Assembly (NCBI RefSeq): GCF_004570865.1
Contig: NZ_SPQS01000007.1
Span: 1-64,000, forward strand
DNA from: Bradyrhizobium frederickii
Lineage (GTDB): Bacteria; Pseudomonadota; Alphaproteobacteria; Rhizobiales; Xanthobacteraceae
Direction of reading: 5' to 3'
Length of the DNA: 64,000 nt
In this document: positions 38,603 through 47,570 of the stretch, piece by piece
Layout of the letters: each line of letters begins with the position of its first letter
How positions within the stretch are numbered: position 1 is the stretch's first letter
Position numbers and translations under genes: made by a program
Notes under the pieces: model-generated
What the model was told of the DNA's origin: nothing
The model's input: only the letters and a program-made list of their open reading frames with translations
The model's database searches: none

Positions 38603-39339
38603 AGGCGCGGTCCTCCAAGCGAGGGATCGAGCCAGGACGGCGTCGCGAGCGCCTGCACGAGGTCGCTTCGCTCGACCCGATCCGTCCCGATGCGGCGTGT
38701 CAGAACATCGCCGCGATCGTCGATGCGCTGCATCGTCTGCCGTTCGCGCGGCATCCGGGTGAGATAGTCGCGCGCGAGGCTGTCAAAGCCGTCGACCCGC
38801 CAGCGATCCAGCGCCAGCATCAGATGCCGGGCGAAGCTCTCCGTGATCTGCACGGCGCCGACCTCGCCAAAGCCTTCCTGATCCAGGGCCGAGGCCAGCG
38901 GGTGAACGCCGGGATCGTCATCGCTCATGGCCACCGTCCGGATCATGGCTGCGAATACCAGCCAGGGCGGCGGCGCATCCTCGTCGGCATCGGACGGCCA
39001 TCCCATCCGGCCGCCGCCAACCAACCCGCCGTCGATCCTGACCTCATCCGGCCAGCCGATCGTGATCGGCTTGCTCGGCGGCGCATAGGCGCGAAGCGCA
39101 TCGGTGAGCGCGACCATGCCGGCGTAGAACGCACGCCGCGCCCCGCGTAAGGGCTCGGCCGGCTCGAGCACGACGGCGAACTCTGCGAGGTCGAAGCGGC
39201 CGACATAGACGAGCGTACCGGCGCCGCTTTCCGGTGCAATGCGGCATGCGTGGGCAAAAGCGTCGCCACTCTCGCGCAGCCGCACCAACGTGAACGGCGG
39301 CGGCAGGTGAATCGGTTCCGCCAGGGAAACATGGCTCAC
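38599..39339 (-). CDS. Biotin/lipoate-ligase-like protein of FDH locus
   Basis: Protein of 246 residues with a fold resembling the biotin/lipoate protein ligase superfamily: HLPPPFTLVRLRESGDAFAHACRIA at the start, a catalytic-core-like GTLVYVGRFDLAEFAVVLEP segment and the strand-loop ITIGWPDEVRIDGGLVGGGRMGWP. The canonical GRGRxGR biotin-ligase motif is absent; GTLVYVGR occupies that place, so true ligase activity is doubtful. It opens the accessory operon of the FDH locus and is divergent from the iron-sulfur protein gene, with only about 50 bp between them. Confidence 0.7.
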   Translation of the reverse strand: MSHVSLAEPIHLPPPFTLVRLRESGDAFAHACRIAPESGAGTLVYVGRFDLAEFAVVLEPAEPLRGARRAFYAGMVALTDALRAYAPPSKPITIGWPDEVRIDGGLVGGGRMGWPSDADEDAPPPWLVFAAMIRTVAMSDDDPGVHPLASALDQEGFGEVGAVQITESFARHLMLALDRWRVDGFDSLARDYLTRMPRERQTMQRIDDRGDVLTRRIGTDRVERSDLVQALATPSWLDPSLGGPRL

Positions 39340-39389
39340 TGGGGTCGACGGCAGACCGTCCTCCGCTTTCCTTTTCTTCCCGATGGATA

Positions 39390-41474
39390 ATGTCTATACG
39401 AGGCGAGGGGCCGGCGCGAGTCCATCGTCGGCGCCCGAATGGCGGAGGGGTTAACCTGGAGCAGCCAGCGAAGACCATCCTGATCTGCTCGTGCGAAGGC
39501 ACGATGCGCCTCGACGCGGCCGCGATCCGGCGCGGATGTCCGAGCAGCGAGATCAAGAGCTTCAGCCATCTCTGCGGTGCGGAGCTCGATCATTTCCGCA
39601 AGATCGCGGCGACAGAAGGCGCCTTGACCGTCGCCTGCACGCAGCAGGCGGCGCAGTTCTCGGACGAGGCGGGCGACCGGCCCGATGCGATCAGTTTCGT
39701 CAATATCCGCGAAACCGCCGGCTGGTCGAGCGACGGCGCGCGCGCCGGCCCGAAGATGGCCGCCCTGCTCGCGTCCACTTCCGTCCAGGCACCGGACTAT
39801 CCTCTCGTCACCTTGTCGAGCGAGGGCGTGGTCCTGATCTACGGGCGCGATGAGGCCGCGATCGAGGCCGGCCGCCTGCTTGCCGATCACCTCGACGTCA
39901 CGGTGATGCTGAAGCAGCTCGACGACATAACGCCGCCGGCGGCGACGGTCTTCCCGATCGTGAAGGGGACGATCCGCTCCGCGAAGGGGCATTTCGGCGC
40001 CTTCGAGCTTGCGATCGACGACTATGCGCGTCCCCGCCCCTCCTCGCGCGATCGCTTCGTGCTGGATGCGGCGCGAAGCGGCGTCACCTCGCGCTGCGAC
40101 ATCGTGCTCGATCTTTCCGGCGATAGGCCGCTGTTTCCCGCTCACGACCTGCGCGACGGCTATCTTCGCGCCGACACGAAGGATCCCGCTGCGGTGCTGC
40201 GCGCCGTGCTGACCGCCCGCGATCTCGTCGGCAGCTTCGACAAGCCGAAATATGTCGATGTCACGCCCGCTCTTTGCGCCCATTCGCGCTCCAAGCGCAC
40301 AGGCTGTCACCGGTGCCTCGATCTCTGCCCGACCGGGGCGATCACGCCCATCGGCGATCATGTCGCGATCGACCCGAACATCTGCGCGGGCTGCGGCCAA
40401 TGCGCGGCCGCCTGCCCGACCGGCGCTGCATCCTACGCGCTGCCGCCCGCCGATACGCAGCTGCAGCGAATTCGCGCCATGCTGCTCGCCTACCGCGAGG
40501 CCGGCGGCGCAAACGCCGTGCTGCTCTTTCACGACAGCCCGCACGGCACGCCGCTGATCGATGCCCTGGCGCGTCACGGCGACGGCCTGCCGGCGAATGT
40601 GCTTCCCTTTGCCGTGAACGAGCTCACGCAGCTCGGGCTGGAGGCGATCGTCGGTGCCTTCGCCTATGGCGTCTCCGCCGTGCGCTATCTGCTGCGCGCC
40701 AAGCCGCGCCACGACGTCACCGGACTGTTGCAGACGATCGGCATGGCCGAGGCGATCCTCGACGGTCTCGGATTTGCCGGCCGCCGCCTCGCCACCATCG
40801 AAACGGACGATCCCGACGCGCTCGGCGAGCATTTGACTGACATCGGCACGCTCGCGGCCGTCGCGACGCCCGCGACCTTCAAGACCGTAGGCAAGCGGCG
40901 CGACCTCTTACGCTTCGGATTGAGCGAGCTGCATCGTCTGGCGCCGAAGCCGGTCGACGTGATCGCGCTGCCGCAGGGCGCGCCGATCGGCGCGATCCGC
41001 GTCGACGCCAGCGGCTGCACGCTGTGCCTCTCCTGCGTCTCGGCCTGCCCGACCGGCGCACTACGGGACGATCCCGAGCGGCCCGTGCTGAAGTTCATCG
41101 AGGATGCCTGCGTGCAATGCGGGCTGTGCGAGAGCACCTGTCCCGAGAAGGTCATCAGCCTTGTGCCGCAAATCGATTTCCGCGCGGCCCGCGCGCCCGC
41201 CGCGATCCTCAAGGAGGAGGAGCCCGCGCTCTGCGTCCGTTGCGGCACGCCGTTCGGCGTGAAGAGCACGATCGACCGCATCGCAGCCAAGCTTGAAGGC
41301 CGCCATTGGATGTATCCGGCCGGCGACAAACGGATCGAGACGCTCAGGATGTGCGCCGACTGCCGCGTCATCGTCACGAGCGAGCAGCAATTCGATCCAT
41401 TCAAGGGCGTTCCGGAACGGACACCGCCGCGGACGACCGACGACTATCTACGCCAGCGCGAGGGCAAGGACTAG
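39390..41474 (+). CDS. Multi-[4Fe-4S] ferredoxin-type protein, FDH-linked
   Basis: Large iron-sulfur protein. Counting from the ATG at 39390, one ferredoxin pair lies at about 296-345 (CHRCLDLCPTG, CAGCGQCAAACPTG) and a second at about 538-590 (CTLCLSCVSACPTG, CVQCGLCESTCPE). Further Cys pairs CVRCG and CADC are near the C-terminus, and CSC is near residue 33. It might carry electrons to or from formate dehydrogenase or serve in its assembly. The ATG at 39390 has no ribosome site; a CTG at 39456, preceded by GGAGGG, may be the real start because the recognisable fold begins just after it. Confidence 0.8.
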   Translation: MSIRGEGPARVHRRRPNGGGVNLEQPAKTILICSCEGTMRLDAAAIRRGCPSSEIKSFSHLCGAELDHFRKIAATEGALTVACTQQAAQFSDEAGDRPDAISFVNIRETAGWSSDGARAGPKMAALLASTSVQAPDYPLVTLSSEGVVLIYGRDEAAIEAGRLLADHLDVTVMLKQLDDITPPAATVFPIVKGTIRSAKGHFGAFELAIDDYARPRPSSRDRFVLDAARSGVTSRCDIVLDLSGDRPLFPAHDLRDGYLRADTKDPAAVLRAVLTARDLVGSFDKPKYVDVTPALCAHSRSKRTGCHRCLDLCPTGAITPIGDHVAIDPNICAGCGQCAAACPTGAASYALPPADTQLQRIRAMLLAYREAGGANAVLLFHDSPHGTPLIDALARHGDGLPANVLPFAVNELTQLGLEAIVGAFAYGVSAVRYLLRAKPRHDVTGLLQTIGMAEAILDGLGFAGRRLATIETDDPDALGEHLTDIGTLAAVATPATFKTVGKRRDLLRFGLSELHRLAPKPVDVIALPQGAPIGAIRVDASGCTLCLSCVSACPTGALRDDPERPVLKFIEDACVQCGLCESTCPEKVISLVPQIDFRAARAPAAILKEEEPALCVRCGTPFGVKSTIDRIAAKLEGRHWMYPAGDKRIETLRMCADCRVIVTSEQQFDPFKGVPERTPPRTTDDYLRQREGKD

Positions 41475-41523
41475 ACAAGACCACCAGACTCAAGGGGCAG
41501 GAAACCAGGGGGGAAGCATCACC

Positions 41524-41823
41524 ATGTCTCGTTTGATCGCAGCTCTGTCGACGTGCATGATCTCCATCGCTCTCGCCGGCGGAGCGGCCGAAGCTGCCGC
41601 GCCTCCGCTGACCAAGGCGCAGAAGGTCGCCGTGAAGCAGGCGATCGCCGGCTGCAAGGCCGAAGCCAAGGGCAAGAAGATCGCGTGGCTGTCGCGCCGC
41701 AAATACGTCAATCATTGCGTCGCGGAGGCGCTCAAGGAGCACCCCGGCATCGACGTCATTCAGATTCTCAAGCAACATCCGGAGATGAAGGATCTTCCGA
41801 TGGACAATTGGGATTCGATCTGA
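41524..41823 (+). CDS. Small exported PsiF-like protein
   Basis: Protein of 99 residues with a signal peptide (MSRLIAALSTCMISIALAGGAAEAA). The mature part contains one repeat resembling the PsiF family: AVKQAIAGCKAEAKGKKIAW followed by RKYVNHCVAEAL, with two cysteines likely to form a disulfide. It is predicted to be periplasmic. The longer frame starting at 41293 runs inside the upstream iron-sulfur gene and is rejected. The family's role is not known. Confidence 0.7.
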   Translation: MSRLIAALSTCMISIALAGGAAEAAAPPLTKAQKVAVKQAIAGCKAEAKGKKIAWLSRRKYVNHCVAEALKEHPGIDVIQILKQHPEMKDLPMDNWDSI

Positions 41824-41829
41824 GCGGCC

Positions 41830-41932
41830 TAAAGCGCGATGCGACTGGGATGAATCGTCATCGCGCTTTAGGTTGTTGTTTAAGCATGATCTTCTCGGAG
41901 AACCGCTGCGCACTTTTCCGGATCATGCTTTA
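41830..41932. repeat. Dispersed palindromic repeat, full copy
   Basis: Two nested dyads are present: TAAAGCGCGATG (41830-41841) with CATCGCGCTTTA (41859-41870), then TAAGCATGATC (41881-41891) with GATCATGCTTTA (41921-41932). A second, shorter copy is at 49382-49465. The last 3 nt of this copy supply the stop codon of the WD40-cytochrome c gene. Elements of this kind are scattered in many copies through Hyphomicrobiales genomes; between these convergent genes it could also end transcription. Confidence 0.8.
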
Positions 41933-43219
41933 GCGCGACGTCACGCGGCCAAGGAAATCGGTGAGCGCGCGGCGATCCTCGGCCGAGCCGATGCGCTGCT
42001 CCGGCATCCTGGTGCCAGGGGTGTAGGCGTTCGGTCCAATTTCGAACAGCTTCGCAACCGTCTCCGGCGTCCAGGTGATGTCCATCGACTTCAGGGCATC
42101 GGAGAAACGGTAGCCCGGCAACGATGCGATCTTGCGGCCATACAATCCTGCAAGCGTCGGACCCGCGCGCTGCACCTCCTTCTCCGACAGCGTATGACAG
42201 GCAACGCACGCCCGGAACACGTCGGCACCATGATCGCCGGCATAGGCGGCGAGCGGATCGGGCGGCAATCCTGCCAGGATCGAGCCGATGGGATCGCCGG
42301 TGCGCGCATTCCAGCGTCTGATCTTGCCGTCCGCGCCGCCGGTCAGCAGCGTCTCGCGATCCGGCAGGAAGGCGACCGACCATACCGGCAGACCAGGTCC
42401 AACCAGCGTTCGCAACAGGCTGCGCGACTTGCGATCGATGATCGCCACTGTGCCGCCGATGCCGGCCGCAGCGATCAAGGTGCCGTCAGCCGACATTGCC
42501 AAAGCCACCACCGGCGTGGGACTTGCCGCGACCTCGCCGCTGAGTTTGCCCTCCCTGGTCAGCATGCGCAGCCTGCCATCGACCGCAGCGGTGACGATCT
42601 CACCATCCGGCGCCACGGCCACGGCGTTCAGCGGCGCCGGCAACGTCGCGATTTCGGGCTGGCCATCCGGCAAATGCCAGATGCGCAGCGCAAGATCGTA
42701 GCCGACGCTGACAAGCCTGCCGTCCGGCGTGAAGGCGACGCCGTTGACGTTCTGCGAATGCCCTTCGAGCACACGCGACGTGCCGTCCGATAGCGACCAG
42801 AGCCGCACCGTCCGATCCCACGATGCCGATGCGAGAAGCGATCCATCGGGCGATACGGCAAGCGCCACGATCGGCGCGACATGTCCCTCCAGCACGCGGT
42901 CCGGCTGGGGGCGGCCCGCCGTCCACACCGCGATCCGTGCGTCCGCGCCGCCCGTTATCATGCGGCGGTCCGTCAGCAAGACGACCGCATTGACGCCATC
43001 GGCATGATACCGAAGCACTTGCTCTGCGCTATCCGTCCTGAGGGACCAATGGATGGCCGACGTATCGAAGCTCCCGGACAGAAGCTCGTCGCCGTCGGGG
43101 GAAACGGCAAGCGCCCGTATGGGGCCACCGTGTCCCGCCATGTCGGCATGCGCGGATGCGACGGCAAAGACGGCCCACAGCGCGGCGGCCATCTTCGCGC
43201 ACAAAGGTGATCTGGTCAT
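41930..43219 (-). CDS. Exported WD40-repeat/cytochrome c fusion protein
   Basis: Protein of 429 residues with a signal peptide (ends near AHA at 23-25). About six WD40-like blades span residues 27-315 (SPDG...W/IWD spacing about 40). A class I cytochrome c domain occupies about 325-429, with the haem motif CVACH at 338-342 and Met405 as likely sixth ligand. The arrangement suggests a periplasmic redox protein with a propeller for partner or substrate binding. Its stop codon is contributed by a dispersed repeat. The redox partner is unknown; the neighbouring FDH locus is a candidate only by position. Confidence 0.85.
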   Translation of the reverse strand: MTRSPLCAKMAAALWAVFAVASAHADMAGHGGPIRALAVSPDGDELLSGSFDTSAIHWSLRTDSAEQVLRYHADGVNAVVLLTDRRMITGGADARIAVWTAGRPQPDRVLEGHVAPIVALAVSPDGSLLASASWDRTVRLWSLSDGTSRVLEGHSQNVNGVAFTPDGRLVSVGYDLALRIWHLPDGQPEIATLPAPLNAVAVAPDGEIVTAAVDGRLRMLTREGKLSGEVAASPTPVVALAMSADGTLIAAAGIGGTVAIIDRKSRSLLRTLVGPGLPVWSVAFLPDRETLLTGGADGKIRRWNARTGDPIGSILAGLPPDPLAAYAGDHGADVFRACVACHTLSEKEVQRAGPTLAGLYGRKIASLPGYRFSDALKSMDITWTPETVAKLFEIGPNAYTPGTRMPEQRIGSAEDRRALTDFLGRVTSR

Positions 43220-43294
43220 TCCCGGCCGGCCCTGGTCACATTCACGCTCTCAAGATTGCCAGAAGCGCCGGCAGAGATGAATATCGGAACCGGC

Positions 43295-43555
43295 CTACTT
43301 GGCCGGCGCCGTCGTGGTTTTCGACGATCCCTCTGGCGCAGCCTGCATTCCAGGCGGACTCTGACCTTGCGGACTTTCGGCGGGCGCGCCACCCGACCCC
43401 GTATTGATCGGGCCGGTCCAGCCTTGCGGCTGTCGCTGGCCCTTGTCCTCGGGCGGGGTTTGCGCTGCCGATGAGCCGGATTGTGCGGGCTGCGCGCAGA
43501 CGCTTCCGGAAAGGCAAAGTGCTGCGAAGCACAAGGACGTTGTCAGCAATTTCAC
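43295..43555 (-). CDS. Small exported Pro/Gly/Gln-rich protein
   Basis: Protein of about 86 residues with a clear signal peptide (VKLLTTSLCFAALCLSGSVCAQ). The mature part is low-complexity, rich in Pro, Gly, Ser and Gln, and is predicted disordered. The GTG at 43555 is preferred because GGGAGG lies at a good distance before it; an ATG at 43570 would add five residues and has the ribosome site inside the coding part. Function unknown. Confidence 0.55.
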   Translation of the reverse strand: MKLLTTSLCFAALCLSGSVCAQPAQSGSSAAQTPPEDKGQRQPQGWTGPINTGSGGAPAESPQGQSPPGMQAAPEGSSKTTTAPAK

Positions 43556-43719
43556 GCGGAATCCTCCCATCTCCGTACTGAAATGGGCCAAACCGCCTTC
43601 CGTTCCGAAGCGTGCAGCGCAATAGCCGACTTTTGGCATCGCCCGGATTAGTTTCCGACTGGTCACATCAAGGATGTATCGTATAGATGGCTTGATGTTC
43701 CAATCGAGAGAGTCTGAAA

Positions 43720-43842
43720 ATGAAGGCCTTTTTGCTTGGCTGTGTCGCGGCCTTACTGATCGCGATTGCGGGGATGGTGGTCTTGAACAGAGTCCAGGAG
43801 CCCGTCGCCCAAGCGTTCGCTACGACCGGCGTGCGTCTCTGA
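43720..43842 (+). CDS. 40-residue single-helix membrane peptide
   Basis: The short frame encodes MKAFLLGCVAALLIAIAGM then VVLNRVQEPVAQAFATTGVRL. It has one hydrophobic helix at residues 3-23 followed by a short polar tail. Codon use is normal for the region. It is divergent from the Pro-rich protein gene across a 164-bp promoter region. Small proteins of this shape occur in Bradyrhizobium as unannotated or hypothetical genes. The ribosome site (GAGAGAG) is weak, so support is moderate. Confidence 0.5.
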   Translation: MKAFLLGCVAALLIAIAGMVVLNRVQEPVAQAFATTGVRL

Positions 43843-43944
43843 CATCGCGCCAACATGGCTGGATCGATCCCGAGCGCCACGCGGTCCGGGCTCATGTCGG
43901 AACGAGCGCTCTAAAGCCCACATTGTGACGTCGGCAAGCTCATC

Positions 43945-44940
43945 TCAGTCGCGCTTCAGCCCGATCGCCTTGACGACGGGAGCCAGGCGGGCCAGTTCGT
44001 CCTCGACCAGGCGCTGAAACTTGTCGGGACCTGAATCGACGTCCGGCTCCAGACCTTGCGAACGATAGCTTTCCTGCAACTTTGGATCGGCCATCGCGGT
44101 ACGGGTCGCCGCAGCGATCCGCTCCACGACCGTATCGGGGGTCGCTCTTGGAGCGAACAAGCCGAACCAGCCGGCGTATCCGAGGCCGGGCATGCCGGCC
44201 TCAATCACCGTCGGAATGTCCGGCGCGCCGCTCAACCGCCGATCGCTCGTCACGGCGATCAGCCGCAACTTGCCCGCATGATGCAATTGCAGGATCTGGC
44301 TCGAGACCACCGCAATCACCGAAGAAATCTGGCCGCTCACCAGGTCGTTTGTCGCGGGCCCCATGCCCCGATAGGGGACATGGATGAAGTCCGCTCCGAG
44401 GCCGGATTGTCGTCTGAACATCTCCCCGACGAGATGATTGCCGGTGCCGAGCCCCGGCGTGCCGTAGGAGAGCTTGTCCGGATTGGCCTTGGCAAAAGCT
44501 GTCAGCTCCCGCAGATCCTTCACCGGCAGGGACGGATGAACCGCGAATGCAAGCGTGCTGGTGATCAGGCGGTAGACGGCGCGGAAATCACGAACCGCGT
44601 CGTAGGCCGGTTGAGCCGAAGACAGCGGGATCAACACTTGGGTGCTGCCATTGCCGAGCAGAAGCGAATAGCCGTCGGGCGCGCTCTGCGCCACCGCGGC
44701 GGAGCCGATCGCGCCGCCCGCGCCGCCGATATTCTCGACATAGATCGGCCCCAGCAGCGGGGCAGTCCTGTCGGCCCAGGGACGGCCGATCTGATCGCCC
44801 GCGGCGCCGGCCGTATAGGGAATGACCAGCCTGATGGGCCGGGAGGGGTAATCGTCAGCGGCTGCGCCAGCGGGCCAGGCAGCCAGCGCCGTGATCCGTG
44901 CCGCCGCATCGAGCAATTCTCGTCGTGAGAAGAGGGACAT
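43945..44940 (-). CDS. TctC/Bug-family solute-binding protein
   Basis: Periplasmic binding protein of 331 residues in the tripartite tricarboxylate transporter (TctC/Bug) family. It has an exported N-terminus with a twin-arginine-like SRRELLDAAARIT. Family landmarks are YPSRPIRLVIPYTAGAAGD at about 29-47, VENIGGAGGAIGS, and YRGMGPATNDLVSGQI. No membrane partners (tctA/tctB) are nearby, so it is an orphan receptor, as is common for Bug proteins. The ligand, usually a carboxylate, cannot be told. The start at 44940 is preferred over an upstream frame to 45093, which has no signal. Confidence 0.85.
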   Translation of the reverse strand: MSLFSRRELLDAAARITALAAWPAGAAADDYPSRPIRLVIPYTAGAAGDQIGRPWADRTAPLLGPIYVENIGGAGGAIGSAAVAQSAPDGYSLLLGNGSTQVLIPLSSAQPAYDAVRDFRAVYRLITSTLAFAVHPSLPVKDLRELTAFAKANPDKLSYGTPGLGTGNHLVGEMFRRQSGLGADFIHVPYRGMGPATNDLVSGQISSVIAVVSSQILQLHHAGKLRLIAVTSDRRLSGAPDIPTVIEAGMPGLGYAGWFGLFAPRATPDTVVERIAAATRTAMADPKLQESYRSQGLEPDVDSGPDKFQRLVEDELARLAPVVKAIGLKRD

Positions 44941-45182
44941 TGTCTGCGCATTCAGGACTGTGCCGGCGATGTTACACGAATGACGAGGTCTGGAAATCCA
45001 CCGCGATCGTGCAGCAACATCCAGACGGATCCGAGATTTAAGACTTTGATAACGATACGAACGTGGTTGAGCGCATTGATGCAAATCGCACACCGCCGGT
45101 GTCTCGCCCGTAACGACCCTGCTATAAAGCGCAGCTACGGCTCGATCGATCTTCGCGAACTGCCTGGTGTCCTTGATTGCGC

Positions 45183-46319
45183 ATGAACAAGCTTAGCAAC
45201 ACGTTCGACATCGGCATCGAGCAGTCATTCGACTTTCTATCCCCGGAATATGCCGGGCTGTTTGATCGCTCGGCCGCGACCGCGTTCCAGCATCCGATCT
45301 GGCTGCACAGCCTCTACGCCAGGCTCGCCTCGCATGCCGGCGCGGCACCGCTGGTCGTCGTGGTCCGCCACCGCGCGACGGGAGCGCTTGCGATGGTGCT
45401 GCCCCTGCTGCGGATCCGGCGCGGTCCGATCCGAACGGTCGAGTTCGCCGATCTGCGCGTCTCCGACTACCTGGCACCGGTTTGCAGCCCGGAGGTGTTT
45501 TCGCAACTGCTCGACGACTCGGAGGCATGCGCGCAGATCCGCCGCCTCGTTCGCCCTTTCGAGCTGCTGCGAATGACCAAGCTGCCCGACAGCCGGCTTC
45601 CGATCGAAGACCTCCTGGCTGCATCGCGCCGCGTGTCGATGGACACCAATGCCTACGCGACGGTTCTCGTCGCACCGTTCGAGCAATGGCGCGCCAGTGC
45701 GCTCGATCGCTCCTATCAGAAGGAGCTTGCAAAGAAATATCGCCAGCTCCAGAAGAAGGGCGCGCTGAGCTTCTCATGCTGCAACGACAGCGCCTCCGTG
45801 CTCGAGACGATGGAGGTGATGAAGAGGTTTCGCGGTCCGCGCTTTCAGGCACAAGGCGACGGCGACCTGCTTCAGCGCCCCGAGTATTTCGGCTTCTATT
45901 CCGACGTGGCCCTTCGTGGTCTCGGCAGCTTCGTACGCCTCTACGCCATGAAGATGGACGGCGAGGTGATCGCCGCCGTGCTCGGACTGTGCCATCGGGA
46001 CAGCTTCCTCGTCATCATGAGCGCCTTCGACATTGACGGGTACAAGAGCCAGTCCCTCGGCGCGCTGATGTTCGAGCAGGTGGCGCGGGACTGTATCGAG
46101 CGCGGCGATCAGATGCTCGATTTCACCATTGGTGACGAGCCATACAAGAAATTGTTCGGCGGGCAGCCGTCGCCGATGTGGGCGGTCACGCAGGTCGGCA
46201 GCCCCGCAGGCGCCGTCGCCCTGTTCGCGCTGAATCAGGCGCCCTGGCTGAAGCTGGCGGCCAAGCGGCTAGCGGATTTGCGGCTCCCTCCTGCCCGCAC
46301 GCCGACGCCTACGCGCTGA
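45183..46319 (+). CDS. GNAT-type (CelD/BcsL-like) acyltransferase
   Basis: Protein of 378 residues with tandem GNAT-like folds, of the group often linked to cellulose or exopolysaccharide synthesis (CelD/BcsL). The C-terminal domain has LGALMFEQVARDCIERGDQMLDF, then DFTIGDEPYKKLFGG, the usual end-motif of this group. It may acylate a sugar nucleotide or lipid-linked glycan. The ATG at 45183 is chosen over the TTG at 45177. It opens a loose group of surface-glycan genes and converges with the FAD oxidoreductase gene 27 bp away. Confidence 0.75.
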   Translation: MNKLSNTFDIGIEQSFDFLSPEYAGLFDRSAATAFQHPIWLHSLYARLASHAGAAPLVVVVRHRATGALAMVLPLLRIRRGPIRTVEFADLRVSDYLAPVCSPEVFSQLLDDSEACAQIRRLVRPFELLRMTKLPDSRLPIEDLLAASRRVSMDTNAYATVLVAPFEQWRASALDRSYQKELAKKYRQLQKKGALSFSCCNDSASVLETMEVMKRFRGPRFQAQGDGDLLQRPEYFGFYSDVALRGLGSFVRLYAMKMDGEVIAAVLGLCHRDSFLVIMSAFDIDGYKSQSLGALMFEQVARDCIERGDQMLDFTIGDEPYKKLFGGQPSPMWAVTQVGSPAGAVALFALNQAPWLKLAAKRLADLRLPPARTPTPTR

Positions 46320-46346
46320 TCCGGCGGCGGGCGAAGAACCCAGAGC

Positions 46347-47570
46347 TCAGGCGCGCAGCGCGCCGCGAACACGTCCGAGCCAGCCCGGATGCATCTGATC
46401 GACACGGTGTGTCAGGCTGCGCCGCAGGAAGTGCAATCGGCGCCGGACATCCCAGCCGATATCGTTGCGGGACGTCAGGGCCTGGCGGAAGCGCGCCATC
46501 TTCAGCGACTGCTGGTCCGCCGCGATCTTGTCGCGATCGGAATAGAACTGCGAAATCTTCTCCTGGCCCATGCCGGCGGTCATGAGCCATCGCGGCGCAT
46601 ATTCGGTGCAAAGACGATCGACGTCCACCAGCAAGCGCGCGACGCCCGTGCCGGCGGCGGGACAATTGGTCTGGAACGCATCGCCGATGAGCACGACGCC
46701 GGGCTGCAGGTGTCCCTCGACGACGGTCAGATCCATCACCCAGTTCTGGACCCGGTCGACGACGCGGAAATCGCCGAGATAGGGCCGCAATCCCGGCAGC
46801 AGACGCAACAACGTCGCCTCCGGCTCGCGACGCAGCTCGCGCATGATCGGATCGGTCGGGTCGCGGAACATGAAGAGATTGGCCCGCATGCCGACGCGGA
46901 CGGGAAACAGGCTGAGATAGTCGATGCCGTCCGCCGTGCGCTCGCCATAGCAGGTCAGCGCCTCGAAATCGAACGGACGACCGTCCTGGCGTACAATCGT
47001 GAAGCCGAACGACACCGAATGGCGCTCGGCCAGCACGCGCCGCCTGATCCCGAGCTTGTAAGCGAGAGCTCCCGCCATGCCTGCGGCCAGTACGACGAGG
47101 CGCGCGGTCACTTGCCGTCCGGAGGCCAGTTCGAGATGCTGGACGTCGTCGCTGCAGCTGACCGCCGTGACCTCGTCGACGATCAGGCCGGATGGATCGG
47201 GCATCTGGCTGCGCGCCATGGCCACGAGATCGGCGTAGGGAAACCCGTAGGCCTGGCCGACGCTGACATCGACCACCTTGCTTTCCCGGATATTGAGCAC
47301 CTGATCATATCGACAGGCGACCTTGTCGAGCGCGTCGAGGAAGCCCAGCTTGCGCAGCATCGCCAATTGATGCCCGCCGATCTTCTCGACCCGGAATTCG
47401 TCCGGATAGACCGCGCGCTTGTCGATCAGCGCAATGCGGTGCCCTGCCTGCGCCAGCACGGCCGCCGCAAGCGATCCCGCAAGGCCGCCGCCGACGATCG
47501 CAATGTCGGCAACGGTCCTCGAAGTGCCGGCTTCGGCGATCGGCTCGGTCACATTTCTGTCCGCCGTCAT
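46347..47570 (-). CDS. FAD-dependent oxidoreductase/monooxygenase
   Basis: Flavoprotein of 407 residues in the PHBH/geranylgeranyl-reductase-like superfamily. The dinucleotide fold begins IAIVGGGLAGSLAAAVLAQAG, and the second FAD motif GVVLIGDAFQTNCPAAGTG is at about 300. No membrane segment is seen. The ATG at 47570 is used; a TTG at 47594 is possible. The substrate is unknown. It lies inside the glycan gene group but on the opposite strand, so a link is uncertain. Confidence 0.75.
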   Translation of the reverse strand: MTADRNVTEPIAEAGTSRTVADIAIVGGGLAGSLAAAVLAQAGHRIALIDKRAVYPDEFRVEKIGGHQLAMLRKLGFLDALDKVACRYDQVLNIRESKVVDVSVGQAYGFPYADLVAMARSQMPDPSGLIVDEVTAVSCSDDVQHLELASGRQVTARLVVLAAGMAGALAYKLGIRRRVLAERHSVSFGFTIVRQDGRPFDFEALTCYGERTADGIDYLSLFPVRVGMRANLFMFRDPTDPIMRELRREPEATLLRLLPGLRPYLGDFRVVDRVQNWVMDLTVVEGHLQPGVVLIGDAFQTNCPAAGTGVARLLVDVDRLCTEYAPRWLMTAGMGQEKISQFYSDRDKIAADQQSLKMARFRQALTSRNDIGWDVRRRLHFLRRSLTHRVDQMHPGWLGRVRGALRA

